64,000 nucleotides of DNA from Phaeospirillum sp. (GCA_030824585.1 JAVBXM010000020.1:1-64000); one strand, 5' to 3'. Positions 37,990 through 47,326 are shown, numbered from the stretch's first letter. Notes: generated by a model from the letters alone, not told the origin. Numbers and translations are program-made.

Positions 37990-40178
37990 AAAGCGAACTA
38001 CCGATCATTTTCGCCGTCATCTTTTCGTTGGTAGCGATTTACGGTCTACGCTCACCCAAAGTCGGTTCCGGCTGGCTGAGCTCATCCAAGGTCTTCCCCG
38101 TCGTCTGGGTCCTGATCTTCCTCATCCCGTATATTACGTTCGGTCCGTCCTCTTATCTCTGGATGGATGACGAGGGAGATCTACTGGTTCCCTTTCACTA
38201 TTACCTGGCCAACTTTGCCGATGGCGGCCAATACTCCCATCTGCTAGGTGCGGGCGCCGATCTCAAGGGATCGTTCCTGGTAGGCGGAGAGCTGATCTCT
38301 CCCGAACGCTTCCTGATGGCGCATTTTCCGCTGTGGATCGCCATCGCCGTTCACAAAGCCTTGACCTGTATCTTCGGCTTTGCCGGAAATTACCTGCTGG
38401 CCCGCCGTCTCGGCGGGTTAAACCGTCAGGCCTCCCTGGCCCTTGCGGCCTTTGGCACGGTCTTCTGGTTCCGCATGATCTTAGTCACCTACGGCACAGG
38501 GATGACCATCGCCCTGGTTCCACTCGGCGTCTACCTGTTGGTGGGGCGGCTAGGCCACCGGCTATGGTGGGCCGGGGTGCTGGCCTATTCCGTGCTAGCC
38601 GCACTATGGATGATTCCGACCGAAGGGGCCCCCGCCCTCGCCATCGCCACGGTCGCAACCATGATCCTGACGAGGCACTACAATTGGCGCCCTTTGGCCG
38701 GTATCGCCCTAGTCGGAGCCGCAATAGCCATCAATTGGAGCGAATCCATTTACGCTATGCTCCAAATCATAGAGGAAAGTGTCCGCGGTACCGCAGTGGA
38801 AGCCCGTTCAGGAATACTGGATGTTATCCAAGACAGTGCCTTCGGATATTTTTCGATGATCTGCTTTGCATGGCCGCTGGGACTGGAAATTTCTCTCTCT
38901 CTCTCAGCCCTAGCCGTAGCGGCTCCCAGACAGGCGCCACGGGCGTTAATCGCATTGAGCCTTCCGACCATCTTCATGACCGCCTTTCTGTTGTTTCCCT
39001 GGGCGGAACTGGGGATAGCAGGCATCCGCAATGCGGGAACCCGCTACTTTGCCTTTGGCGCCACCGGCACGGTGACCCTGGTGGCTGCACAGGCCATCGT
39101 GGCGTGGGAACGGCGAGGCTTCGGGCTCATCCCCCGGATCATCCCTCGAGGACAAAGCCCACTGGCCATCCTTGCTCTGATCAGCGCTTTTGCTATCCAA
39201 GGATGGTATTCTGGCTTTCAATTAATCAACCTTTTCTACCGCTCCGGACAAGCCCACTACAATGTTTCCAACTTGAAAAATCCGACATGGTTCGACTCCT
39301 CGGACCCCGCCCGAGTGGTGTCGCTTCGCGCGTCCTATCTTCAGCCGGAACCTGGGGTCATGCTGGCCTACAACCTGCCCTATTTCGACACTTGGCTGAA
39401 TTTGTTAGACTCCAGGTTTCGGCAATACTGGTCCCATGGCGTGAATACACGCGACCCCAGTGATCCGCGAATCGGTTATGACTGGGGGCAGGTTCGAGAC
39501 GGTGTGGTTCAGGTCGACGAAATGGTATCGTTGCCCCTTCTTGCCGCAGCCAACGTGGGCTACCTGATTAGTGCGTTGCCCGTTTCCGGCAAAGGACTTG
39601 TCTTATTGGACGGCCCTGCACATCCGCAATTGGAGAAACCCGGCCGCAGCGGCGTATCTCCTATGACTTATTACCACGATCGGTGGTTACGGATTTTTGA
39701 CCTGGGAAAGATGCACGTTTATGCCCTACCTAGCCGGCTACCGCGAGTCTGGGCGGCAGCGGGCATCCGGACAGTGAACAGTGACGTCGCCGTGGAAGAC
39801 TTTCTTTCCGAGATTGCTGCGTCGGCCCCCGATCGAATCGCCGTGATCCGCCAGTCCCATACGGTAACATTCGCCAATACGGTGGCCAAGGCATCCATGA
39901 AGGTCAACCACTTCCATTTGGCACGCAACGGGTTCGAGATCGATCTAGACGCCCCCGAAGGCGGCCTGTTGATGGTCAATGCCGTCGCCACGCGCCACTT
40001 CCGCGCCTGGGCCAATGGAAAGAAAGTCCCCTATACCGAGGCCAATGGAATCCAGACGGCCATCGTCGTACCCACCGGTACACGGCACGTCAGCCTGTGC
40101 TATGGTCGGCGCACCTTGTTTACTGCGACGGCAAAGCATCCTCAAGAATGCGGCATGGCCGCCCCTCATTTGCCCTGA
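37986..40178 (+). CDS. Large polytopic membrane protein, GT-C-like
   Basis: 730-residue protein. About residues 1-420 hold a dozen or so hydrophobic segments; the rest is soluble, probably periplasmic. WMDDEGDL near residue 60, in the first large loop, resembles the acidic catalytic motif of GT-C lipid-sugar-using glycosyltransferases; the overall shape resembles YfhO-like or DUF6311-like proteins. No family can be named with confidence. The DNA is visibly AT-richer than its neighbours and contains a (TC)7 tract at 38892-38905. The start is ATG 37986. Confidence 0.62.
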   Translation: MKSELPIIFAVIFSLVAIYGLRSPKVGSGWLSSSKVFPVVWVLIFLIPYITFGPSSYLWMDDEGDLLVPFHYYLANFADGGQYSHLLGAGADLKGSFLVGGELISPERFLMAHFPLWIAIAVHKALTCIFGFAGNYLLARRLGGLNRQASLALAAFGTVFWFRMILVTYGTGMTIALVPLGVYLLVGRLGHRLWWAGVLAYSVLAALWMIPTEGAPALAIATVATMILTRHYNWRPLAGIALVGAAIAINWSESIYAMLQIIEESVRGTAVEARSGILDVIQDSAFGYFSMICFAWPLGLEISLSLSALAVAAPRQAPRALIALSLPTIFMTAFLLFPWAELGIAGIRNAGTRYFAFGATGTVTLVAAQAIVAWERRGFGLIPRIIPRGQSPLAILALISAFAIQGWYSGFQLINLFYRSGQAHYNVSNLKNPTWFDSSDPARVVSLRASYLQPEPGVMLAYNLPYFDTWLNLLDSRFRQYWSHGVNTRDPSDPRIGYDWGQVRDGVVQVDEMVSLPLLAAANVGYLISALPVSGKGLVLLDGPAHPQLEKPGRSGVSPMTYYHDRWLRIFDLGKMHVYALPSRLPRVWAAAGIRTVNSDVAVEDFLSEIAASAPDRIAVIRQSHTVTFANTVAKASMKVNHFHLARNGFEIDLDAPEGGLLMVNAVATRHFRAWANGKKVPYTEANGIQTAIVVPTGTRHVSLCYGRRTLFTATAKHPQECGMAAPHLP
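38892..38905 (+). repeat. (TC)7 dinucleotide tract inside a coding region
   Basis: Seven uninterrupted TC units encode part of a transmembrane segment (ISLSLSA) of the GT-C-like protein. Gain or loss of one unit would shift the frame. Tracts like this in surface-glycan genes can cause phase variation, though seven units is short. Confidence 0.7.
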
Positions 40179-40191
40179 TTAGAGTGAATTT

Positions 40192-40923
40192 ATGTCTTCC
40201 CGCGACGGCACCGAGAAATTCTTCACCTATGACGGCGGCGATCTCGAAATTCTTCAGTACATGCCGCGCTATCATAACTGGATCATGGAATTCATCCGCC
40301 CTTATCTTCGCGGACGGACCGTCGAGTATGGCTGCGGAACCGGCACATTTTCAGCCCATATTGAGCCCTTGGTCGATACGCTCGATCTCGTGGAACCGGC
40401 TTCAAATCTTTGCGACATCCTGCGGAAACGCTTTTCCATCCCCCGCCTGACCCTCTCCAATAACACACTGGAGGATGACATCACCTCCCGTGCCACGGCC
40501 TCCATCGACACGGCGGTGCTGATCAATGTCCTTGAGCACATCGAAAACGATTGCACCGCCTTGACGGAACTTCATCGTGTTCTGGCCCATGACGGGCATT
40601 TGTTGATCTTCGTTCCCGCCCTAAACTGGCTAATGAGCGATCTTGACCGTATTCATGGCCACCATCGACGCTATTATCGCGACGAACTGATTAGCAAAGT
40701 CTCCAAGGTGGGATTTACTGTGGTCAATGTACGGTATGGCGACTTTATCGGCATCTTCCCTTGGCTGATCTTGAACAAACTATTCCGGCAGACTGACTTC
40801 AATCTGTCCATGATCAAATTCTATGACCGATATATCCATCGTCTGACGGTCCTCATCGAGAAGTGGGTTTCGCCCCCCATCGGCAAAAACATTCTGCTGG
40901 TGGCGCGCCGCACGGGGCAATAG
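40192..40923 (+). CDS. Class I SAM-dependent methyltransferase
   Basis: 243-residue methyltransferase with motif I VEYGCGTGTFSAHI near residue 44, the acidic DLVEP motif near 66 and NVLEHIENDCTALTELHRVLAHDG near 108. The C-terminal part (about 150-243) contains a hydrophobic IFPWLILNKLF stretch often seen in methyltransferases of lipid-linked glycans. The DNA is AT-richer, like the preceding gene, from which it is 13 bases away, so the two probably arrived together. Confidence 0.75.
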   Translation: MSSRDGTEKFFTYDGGDLEILQYMPRYHNWIMEFIRPYLRGRTVEYGCGTGTFSAHIEPLVDTLDLVEPASNLCDILRKRFSIPRLTLSNNTLEDDITSRATASIDTAVLINVLEHIENDCTALTELHRVLAHDGHLLIFVPALNWLMSDLDRIHGHHRRYYRDELISKVSKVGFTVVNVRYGDFIGIFPWLILNKLFRQTDFNLSMIKFYDRYIHRLTVLIEKWVSPPIGKNILLVARRTGQ

Positions 40924-41035
40924 CATCCCTCTAGCTAATCGCACGAGATTTCAGGGGGCTATCTCGCTTGCCACACGAATATATCCAGGCTAGAAGTCGG
41001 GTTGCTCTACAGCCTCTGACACTGATGGTAGAACC

Positions 41036-41743
41036 GTGCCTGAATCGAAGTCCATCCGGATCACTATCCTTGTTCCCGCCTACAACGAGGAAGCCACAAT
41101 CGTCGGCGTCCTCGAGAGAGTCCGGGCGCAAAGCATTCCCGGCGCCGAGCTTGAGGTGGTGGTGGTCAATGACGGCTCCACCGACCGCACCCGCGAAATT
41201 CTCGACTCACGGCCCGAACTTTATGATCGTGTGGTTCATCAGGCCAACGGCGGCAAGGGTGCGGCAGTCAAGGCCGGGCTTGGCGCGGCGACAGGTGATT
41301 TTGTCCTGTTCCAGGACGCCGATCTGGAATACGACCCGGCCGATTACACCCGCCTCTTGAAGCCCGTGCTGGAATTCGAGGCCGACGTGGTGATGGGCTC
41401 GAGGTTCATGGCGCCCGAATACACCCGCGTCTATTATTTCTGGCACAAGATCGGCAACTGGGCGATCACCTTCCTGTTCAACGTGCTGAACAACACCACT
41501 TTCAGCGACATCTATTCCTGCTACCTGTGCTACCGCCGTTCACTGGTGGACGGCGCTGGCCTGCGCACCCAGGGCTGGGAACAGCAGGCCGAGATTCTGT
41601 CCAAGGCGGTAACGGCGGGCAAGGTGTTCTACGAGACCCCCATCTCGTATCACGGCCGCACCTATGCCGAGGGCAAGAAGATCAAGGCCCACCACATCAT
41701 CGCCGTGTTCGCCACCATCATCCGCGAACGCTTCGTCCGCTAG
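41036..41743 (+). CDS. Glycosyltransferase family 2 (dolichyl-phosphate mannosyltransferase-like)
   Basis: 235-residue GT-A enzyme: LVPAYNEEATIVGVLERV near residue 10, VVVNDGSTDRT near 39 and QDADLEYDPADY (DxD) near 92, close to DPM1/undecaprenyl-phosphate glycosyltransferases that make polyprenyl-phosphate sugars. Such a donor could feed the GT-C-like protein two genes upstream. The start is GTG 41036. The 112-base gap before it holds no clear feature. Confidence 0.82.
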   Translation: MPESKSIRITILVPAYNEEATIVGVLERVRAQSIPGAELEVVVVNDGSTDRTREILDSRPELYDRVVHQANGGKGAAVKAGLGAATGDFVLFQDADLEYDPADYTRLLKPVLEFEADVVMGSRFMAPEYTRVYYFWHKIGNWAITFLFNVLNNTTFSDIYSCYLCYRRSLVDGAGLRTQGWEQQAEILSKAVTAGKVFYETPISYHGRTYAEGKKIKAHHIIAVFATIIRERFVR

Positions 41744-41754
41744 GAGACCGCTTC

Positions 41755-42234
41755 ATGTCCCACGACCACTACCACGACATCGACCCGGTCACCGAGGAAG
41801 AGAAGCTCAGCTGGCCGCCCTTCGATCGTGTGGTCAAGCTGGAGAAGGCTTTCACCGACGCCCGCGGCACCATCCAGCCGCTGGTGGACCGACTGATGAA
41901 GAGCGCGGTGCTGATCGAGTCCAAGAAGGGCAGCCTGCGCGCCAACCACTATCACAAGACCGACTGGCATTATTGCTATGTGGTCTCGGGCTCCATCGAG
42001 TACTGGCACCGCCCGACGGGCAGCACTGAGGAGCCGACCCGGATGATCGTCAAGGCCGGCGAAATGGTGTTCACGCCGCCCATGGTCGACCACGGCATGG
42101 TGTTCCCCGAGGACTGCACCTTCCTGACGCTCTCGCGCAATTCCCGCGACCAGGCGGCCTACGAGGCCGACGTGGTGCGCATCGACCTGCTGGCCACCGA
42201 GGGCCTGACCTCGTGGAAGCCGGGCGACAAGTAA
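41755..42234 (+). CDS. Cupin-domain protein of the sugar-nucleotide group
   Basis: 159-residue single cupin: ANHYHKTDWHYCYVVSGSIEYW near residue 63 carries the histidines, and TPPMVDHGMVF near 103 the second motif. This looks like the small sugar isomerase/epimerase-like cupins near NDP-deoxysugar genes, but lacks enough detail to name a reaction. It lies 11 bases after the GT2 gene and 22 before a C-methyltransferase, so it likely works on the same sugar nucleotide. Confidence 0.68.
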   Translation: MSHDHYHDIDPVTEEEKLSWPPFDRVVKLEKAFTDARGTIQPLVDRLMKSAVLIESKKGSLRANHYHKTDWHYCYVVSGSIEYWHRPTGSTEEPTRMIVKAGEMVFTPPMVDHGMVFPEDCTFLTLSRNSRDQAAYEADVVRIDLLATEGLTSWKPGDK

Positions 42235-42256
42235 GCCCCCGAAAGACGAACAGCCC

Positions 42257-43501
42257 ATGAGCGCCCAGCATCACCGCCGTTCCACCTGCCGCCTGTGCGG
42301 GTCCAGGCGCCTGACCGAGGTGGTCAAGCTGGCCCCCACCCCGCCGGCCAACGCCTTCGTCCCGGCGTCCGAGCTGGACAAGGCGCAGGAGCGCTTTCCC
42401 CTGGACGTGTTCTTCTGCGAGGACTGCGCCCACGTGCAGTTGCTCGACGTGGTCGATCCCCGGGTGCTGTTCGAGCATTACGTCTACGTCTCGGGCACCT
42501 CGCCGGTCTTCGTGAAGCATTTCGAGGATTACGCCGCCTTCGTCATGGAGCGCTTCAAGCCGGTGGCGGGCGGGCTGGTACTGGACATCGGCTCCAACGA
42601 CGGCACCTTGCTGTCGTTCTTCGGCAAGGCCGGCATGCGGGTGCTGGGCATCGACCCCGCCCAGGAAATTTCCGCCGCCGCCACGGCGCGCGGCATCCCC
42701 ACCCTGTGCGGCTTCTTCGGCGCCGACACGGGGGCCGAGATCGCGGCCAGCCACGGCAAGGCCGAGGTGATCACCGCCAACAACGTCTTCGCCCATATCG
42801 ACGACCTGTCGGGGGTGGTGGACGGGGTACGCGGCCTGCTGGCCCCAAGCGGCGTCTTCGTCTTCGAGGTGTCCTATCTGGTGGACGTGTTCGAGAACAC
42901 CCTGTTCGACACCATCTACCATGAGCACCTGGACTATCACTCGGTCAAGCCGCTGATCCGCTTCTTCGCCGCCAAGGGCATGGAACTGGTGGAAGCCATC
43001 CGGGTGAGTTCGCATGGCGGCAGTTTGCGCGGCATCGCCCAACTGAAGGGCGGCCCCCACAATGTGGGCGAATCGGTGGCCGAGGCGGTGGCGCTGGAGG
43101 AGAGGCTGGGCCTGGACAAGGCCGCGACGCTCTCCAAGTTCGCCGCCGACATCGAGGCGCTTGGCGCCGACTTGAACACCCTGCTCAGGCGGCTCAAGGC
43201 CGAAGGCAAGCGTATCGGCGGGTTCGGCGCGCCGGCCAAGGCCACCACCTTGATGTACCATTTCGGTATCGGGCCGGACCTGATCGACTTCATCATCGAC
43301 GATTCGCCGCTGAAGCAGGGCCTTTATTCCCCCGGCATGCACATCCCGGTGGTGTCGTCGGCCGACGGCTTTGCCAGGCAGCCCGATTACCTGGTGATCC
43401 TGGCCTGGAATTTCGCTCCGGCCATCGTCGCCAAGAACGCCGGGTACCGTGCAGCGGGCGGCAAGTTCATCATCCCCATTCCCAAGGTCGAGGTCCTCTA
43501 A
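42257..43501 (+). CDS. NDP-sugar C-methyltransferase-like protein
   Basis: 414-residue protein with the three-part TylC3/NovU layout: an N-terminal zinc domain (CRLCGS and FFCEDC, residues 14-60), a central SAM domain (VLDIGSNDGTLLSF near 111) and a C-terminal domain with GFGAPAKATTLMYHF near 325. Relatives add a methyl group to carbon 3 of keto-deoxysugar nucleotides. It overlaps the next gene by 1 base. It points to a branched sugar in the glycan. Confidence 0.82.
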   Translation: MSAQHHRRSTCRLCGSRRLTEVVKLAPTPPANAFVPASELDKAQERFPLDVFFCEDCAHVQLLDVVDPRVLFEHYVYVSGTSPVFVKHFEDYAAFVMERFKPVAGGLVLDIGSNDGTLLSFFGKAGMRVLGIDPAQEISAAATARGIPTLCGFFGADTGAEIAASHGKAEVITANNVFAHIDDLSGVVDGVRGLLAPSGVFVFEVSYLVDVFENTLFDTIYHEHLDYHSVKPLIRFFAAKGMELVEAIRVSSHGGSLRGIAQLKGGPHNVGESVAEAVALEERLGLDKAATLSKFAADIEALGADLNTLLRRLKAEGKRIGGFGAPAKATTLMYHFGIGPDLIDFIIDDSPLKQGLYSPGMHIPVVSSADGFARQPDYLVILAWNFAPAIVAKNAGYRAAGGKFIIPIPKVEVL

Positions 43502-44562
43502 TGGCCGAGTTTCTGCTGAAATCCGATATCGCCGAGATCTGCGAGCGCCTGGGCGACACCGCCCAGGATTTCGCCGGCAAGACCGTGCTGCTCACCGGCG
43601 GCCGCGGTTTCCTCGGCCGCTATTTCATGGAGATCTTCGCCCACCTCAACGCCCACGTGCTGAAGAAGCCCGTCAAGCTGGTGGCCGCCGACAACCTGAT
43701 CACGGCGGGCAAGGAAGGGGCGCAGATCACCGAGTATCCCCACACCGAGTTCATCCAGCACGACGTCATCCAGCCGATGAAGTGGAAGGGTTCTCTCGAC
43801 TACGTCATCCATGCCGCCGGCATCGCCAGCCCGTTCTATTACCGCGCCCATCCGCTGGCCACCCTGGAAGTAGCCATCACCGGCACGCGCCGCATGCTGG
43901 AACTGGCCCAGGAGCACAATGCCCGCTTCACCTTCTTCTCGTCGTCGGAAATCTACGGCGATCCCGATCCCAAGCACGTCCCCACCCCGGAAAGCTATCG
44001 CGGCCACGTGTCGTGCCAGGGACCACGGGCCTGCTACGACGAGTCCAAGCGGGTCGGCGAGACGCTGTGCTACATCTTCCACGGCGAGCACGGCACCAAG
44101 ACCAACACCATCCGCCCGTTCAATGTGTTTGGCCCCGGCATGCAGGAGACCGACTACCGGGTGCTGCCCAATTTCGCCAACCGGATCAAGGGCGGCCATC
44201 CGCTCAACGTCTATGGTTCGGGCAACCAGACGCGGACCTTCTGCTACATCACCGACGCCATGGTCGGCTTCCTGCTGGTGATCCTGAGGGGTGTGCCGGG
44301 CGAGGCCTACAACATCGGCAATCCCAAGCCGGAAATCTCCATGGTCGACCTGGTCAACCGCATCTCCGAGGTGACCGGCAAGCCGGTGGCCCACAACATC
44401 ATCGAATACCCGGATTCCTATCCCGCCGACGAGCCCAACCGCCGCTGCCCCGACATCCGCAAGGCCAAGCTGCAGCTCAAGTTCGAGCCCAGCGTCGACC
44501 TCAACGAAGGTCTGCGCCGCTTCCTGACATGGGCCGACGGTGTCTATACCGGCGAGCAGTGA
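43501..44562 (+). CDS. NAD-dependent sugar epimerase/decarboxylase, UXS-like
   Basis: 353-residue extended SDR: VLLTGGRGFLGRYF near residue 30, SSSEIYGDPDPKHVP near 148, [11 protein letters not shown] (YxxxK) near 176 and GSGNQTRTFCYITD near 243. The core is UXS-like and parallels the gene at 29346, but a 25-residue N-terminal extension and the linked C-methyltransferase suggest a related sugar-nucleotide decarboxylase or dehydratase instead. It overlaps the next gene by about 23 bases. Confidence 0.78.
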   Translation: MAEFLLKSDIAEICERLGDTAQDFAGKTVLLTGGRGFLGRYFMEIFAHLNAHVLKKPVKLVAADNLITAGKEGAQITEYPHTEFIQHDVIQPMKWKGSLDYVIHAAGIASPFYYRAHPLATLEVAITGTRRMLELAQEHNARFTFFSSSEIYGDPDPKHVPTPESYRGHVSCQGPRACYDESKRVGETLCYIFHGEHGTKTNTIRPFNVFGPGMQETDYRVLPNFANRIKGGHPLNVYGSGNQTRTFCYITDAMVGFLLVILRGVPGEAYNIGNPKPEISMVDLVNRISEVTGKPVAHNIIEYPDSYPADEPNRRCPDIRKAKLQLKFEPSVDLNEGLRRFLTWADGVYTGEQ

Positions 44563-45484
44563 CCCCGTCCGTCTCGCCCTGATCGGGGCGGGGCGCTGGG
44601 GCCGCAACTATATCCGCACCATCGCGGCGCTGCCCGGAGCGGCGCTGGTGCGCCTCGCCAGCACCAACCCGAAAAGCCGCGATCTGGTGCCACCCCAGTG
44701 CGTGGTGGATGCTGACTGGCGCGCCACCGTCACCGCCCCCGAGGTGGAGGCGGTGATCGTCTCCACTCCACCCGCCACCCATGCCGAGATAACCCTTGCC
44801 GCCATCGCCGCGGGCAAGGCGGTGCTGGTGGAAAAGCCACTAACCCTGAATCTGGCCGAGGCCGAAGCCATCGGCCGCGCCGCCCAAGGCGCCGGGGCGA
44901 TGGTCTGGGTGGAAAACACCCAGTTGTTCAATCCCGCCTGGACGGCGCTGAAAGCCGCCCTGGCCTCCATCGGCCCCATCCTGGCCATTCGCTCGGAGGC
45001 CGGCAATCACGGCCCCTACCGCAAGGGCGGGGTCCCCATGCTGTGGGATTGGGGAGCCCATGACGTGGCCCAGGCTCTCGACCTGATGGGCAGCGACCCG
45101 GACTCGGTGTCCGCCGCCTGGACGGCACGGGGCGAAAGGGAGGGCGGCGAGGCGGGCGATGTCACCCTGACCGTGTCCTTCGGAGTCGTAGAGGCGCGCA
45201 CCCGGCTGTGCAACACCATGGACAAATGTCGCCGCCTGGCGGTCCATGGAGAACGAGGCGTGCTGCTGTTCGACGACGTGGCCGCGGACAAGCTCACCCG
45301 TCACCCGCCGGTTCCCGGCTTCGCTTGGCCCTCGGGCCGTGGAGAACCCCTGGTGGTGGAGGCCGAGATGCCGCTGGCCCGCGCCGTGCGAAGGTTTGCC
45401 GCGGCGGTCCGCAATCCCGAGCCCGGCCCCAGCACCCTGGACCTGGGACTCCGGGTGGTACGGGTGCTGGAGGCTTGCAGCTAA
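44540..45484 (+). CDS. Gfo/Idh/MocA-family oxidoreductase
   Basis: 314-residue oxidoreductase: LALIGAGRWGRNYIRT near residue 13, STPPATHAEI near 76 and the family EKP motif (VLVEKPLTLNL) near 96. It probably oxidises or reduces a sugar-nucleotide with NAD(P). It starts at GTG 44540, overlapping the epimerase; I see no better start, since the Rossmann motif begins soon after. The last gene of the sugar group before the ACP cassette, 87 bases away. Confidence 0.78.
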   Translation: MSIPASSDPVRLALIGAGRWGRNYIRTIAALPGAALVRLASTNPKSRDLVPPQCVVDADWRATVTAPEVEAVIVSTPPATHAEITLAAIAAGKAVLVEKPLTLNLAEAEAIGRAAQGAGAMVWVENTQLFNPAWTALKAALASIGPILAIRSEAGNHGPYRKGGVPMLWDWGAHDVAQALDLMGSDPDSVSAAWTARGEREGGEAGDVTLTVSFGVVEARTRLCNTMDKCRRLAVHGERGVLLFDDVAADKLTRHPPVPGFAWPSGRGEPLVVEAEMPLARAVRRFAAAVRNPEPGPSTLDLGLRVVRVLEACS

Positions 45485-45571
45485 AGTCTCTTGTCCCAAC
45501 CCGGACTGGAGTTTAGTTAAGGACCGTCCTTTGATCGTCTTGGAACATCCGCCATGTCCAAAGAGGCTCCC

Positions 45572-47008
45572 ATGATCCTTGGCACGCGCCGGTTCGACAT
45601 CGGGGACCAGAACGTATTCGCCCGCCTGTCCGGCGACATCAACCCCATTCACATGGATACCTTGGCGGCGCGGCGTTCCATCGTCGGCGGCGTGGTGGCG
45701 CACGGAATGCACACGGTCTTGTGGGCGCTGGAGCAACTGGCCAAATCCCCCTTCTGCCCTGATGGCTTCGGCACCCTGGACGTACAGTTCCCCCATCCGG
45801 TCTATCTCGGCGAAGAAATCAGCCTGCAGCTGCGAAGCCACAACGGTGCCGACCTGCGCCTCAGCGTCTTGGCCGGTGACAAGGCCGTCGCCTCCATCCG
45901 CCTCAGAGGCACGTCGGTGCCGCAAGTCCCCGGCGAGGAGTGGAAAGGCAGCCTTTCGCCCGCCCCGGTCGGACCCCAGGACATTGCCTTCGATGATCTC
46001 GACGGGCAGCAAGGTACGGTCCCTTATGCCGTGGCGGCCGATTGCTTCGCATCCACCTTTCCTGCAGCCACCACCCGATTCGGGGCGCCGATTTTGAGAG
46101 ATTTGGCGGCCTGTTCACGGCTGGTAGGAATGCACTGCCCCGGACTGCGATCCATCTTTTCCCGCCTTACCCTGCACTGGCGGCACCGCAGCCTGACGGC
46201 ACCTCTGGATTACCATGTTACCGTGACAGATTCCCGCTTTAGCCTTGTTACGATAGCCGTGGATAATGCTGCCCTCAGCGGTACCATCCAGGCGTTTTCT
46301 CCGCCGCCCCCGCCACGCCAGTTGACAATCAAAGAGCTGGCTCGGCGCATCGCTCCCAATACTTTCGCCGGACAGACCGCGCTGGTCGTCGGTGGTTCAA
46401 GGGGACTGGGGGAGCTGACAGCCAAGGCCATTGCCGCCGGGGGCGGCCGGGCCTGGGTGACCTATGCTGCGGGACAAAATGATGCACAGCGAGTAGTCGA
46501 AGAAATCCACCGATTCGGAGGCGAGGCTCGGTGCCTTGCCTACGACGCCACGCTGCCAGCGGCCCCACAATTGGCCAGGCTGGGACCAGAGCACCCAAGC
46601 CATGTCTACTATTTTGCCACCTGCCATATCTCCCGCGCCAGGACCCAGGCCTTCGACACCACCCTGCTAGAGCGCTTCATGGCCTTTTACGTCCAGGGTT
46701 ATCAGGCGCTGCTCCGGGCGTTGTGGGAGAGCGGGGCCAGAGATGTCGCCAGCTTCTATCCCTCCACCAGCTTCGTCGAGAATCGCCCCGAGGGCATGAC
46801 CGAGTACGCCATGGCCAAGGCCGCCGGTGAAATTCTGGCTACCGACCTGGAAGCCCTCTTCCCCGGTTACCGCTCTCATCAGTTCCGCCTGCCGCGTCTG
46901 TTGACCGACCAGACGGCCGAGGTTCTGACACAGGACCTGCCCCAGGCCATCGACGTGCTATTGCCCGTATTGCTGTCCATGCGGGCGCCCGGCCGGCCGC
47001 CGGCGTGA
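45572..47008 (+). CDS. MaoC hydratase-SDR ketoreductase fusion
   Basis: 478-residue fusion. Residues about 5-115 form a MaoC hot-dog domain with the full hydratase motif FARLSGDINPIHMD (catalytic Asp/His). Residues 130-255 look like a second, degenerate hot-dog. From about 270 there is an SDR: VVGGSRGLGE, then serine in YPSTSF and YAMAK (YxxxK). This pairs hydratase/dehydratase and 3-ketoacyl reductase activity on one chain, suited to acyl-ACP substrates. ATG 45572 has AAAGAGG 6 bases upstream; ATG 45554 would add six residues. The ACP gene follows. Confidence 0.8.
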   Translation: MILGTRRFDIGDQNVFARLSGDINPIHMDTLAARRSIVGGVVAHGMHTVLWALEQLAKSPFCPDGFGTLDVQFPHPVYLGEEISLQLRSHNGADLRLSVLAGDKAVASIRLRGTSVPQVPGEEWKGSLSPAPVGPQDIAFDDLDGQQGTVPYAVAADCFASTFPAATTRFGAPILRDLAACSRLVGMHCPGLRSIFSRLTLHWRHRSLTAPLDYHVTVTDSRFSLVTIAVDNAALSGTIQAFSPPPPPRQLTIKELARRIAPNTFAGQTALVVGGSRGLGELTAKAIAAGGGRAWVTYAAGQNDAQRVVEEIHRFGGEARCLAYDATLPAAPQLARLGPEHPSHVYYFATCHISRARTQAFDTTLLERFMAFYVQGYQALLRALWESGARDVASFYPSTSFVENRPEGMTEYAMAKAAGEILATDLEALFPGYRSHQFRLPRLLTDQTAEVLTQDLPQAIDVLLPVLLSMRAPGRPPA

Positions 47009-47076
47009 TTGATCCTCCGCACCAAGGCATGGTATATACGCGCGCCCCGTCCCAAGCCCCGTCCGAGAGGAAAATC

Positions 47077-47310
47077 GTGAATATTTACGAGAGGTTGACG
47101 CCGATCTTCCAAGACGTGTTCGACAGCGACGACTTGGTTGCGGCCCCCGAATTGACCGCCAAGGATGTGGAGGGATGGGACTCCCTTTCCCATATCCGGC
47201 TGATCGTCGCCGTCGAGGCTGAATTCGGCATCAAGTTCAGTATCTCGGAGCTGAGCGGCCTCAAAAATGTGGGTGCCATGGTGGCCTTGATCGAGGCCAA
47301 GACCTCCTGA
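47077..47310 (+). CDS. Dedicated acyl carrier protein
   Basis: 77-residue acidic ACP. The phosphopantetheine serine is S36 in GWDSLSHI, with helix VEAEFGIKFSISEL after it. The start is GTG 47077 with GAGAGG 6-7 bases upstream; the longer frame to 47005 adds unrelated residues. Flanked by the MaoC-SDR fusion and the FkbH-like gene, it is probably the carrier on which a small hydroxyacyl group is built, separate from fatty-acid ACP. Confidence 0.9.
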   Translation: MNIYERLTPIFQDVFDSDDLVAAPELTAKDVEGWDSLSHIRLIVAVEAEFGIKFSISELSGLKNVGAMVALIEAKTS

Positions 47311-47326
47311 TGCCGCGCCGGTCACC

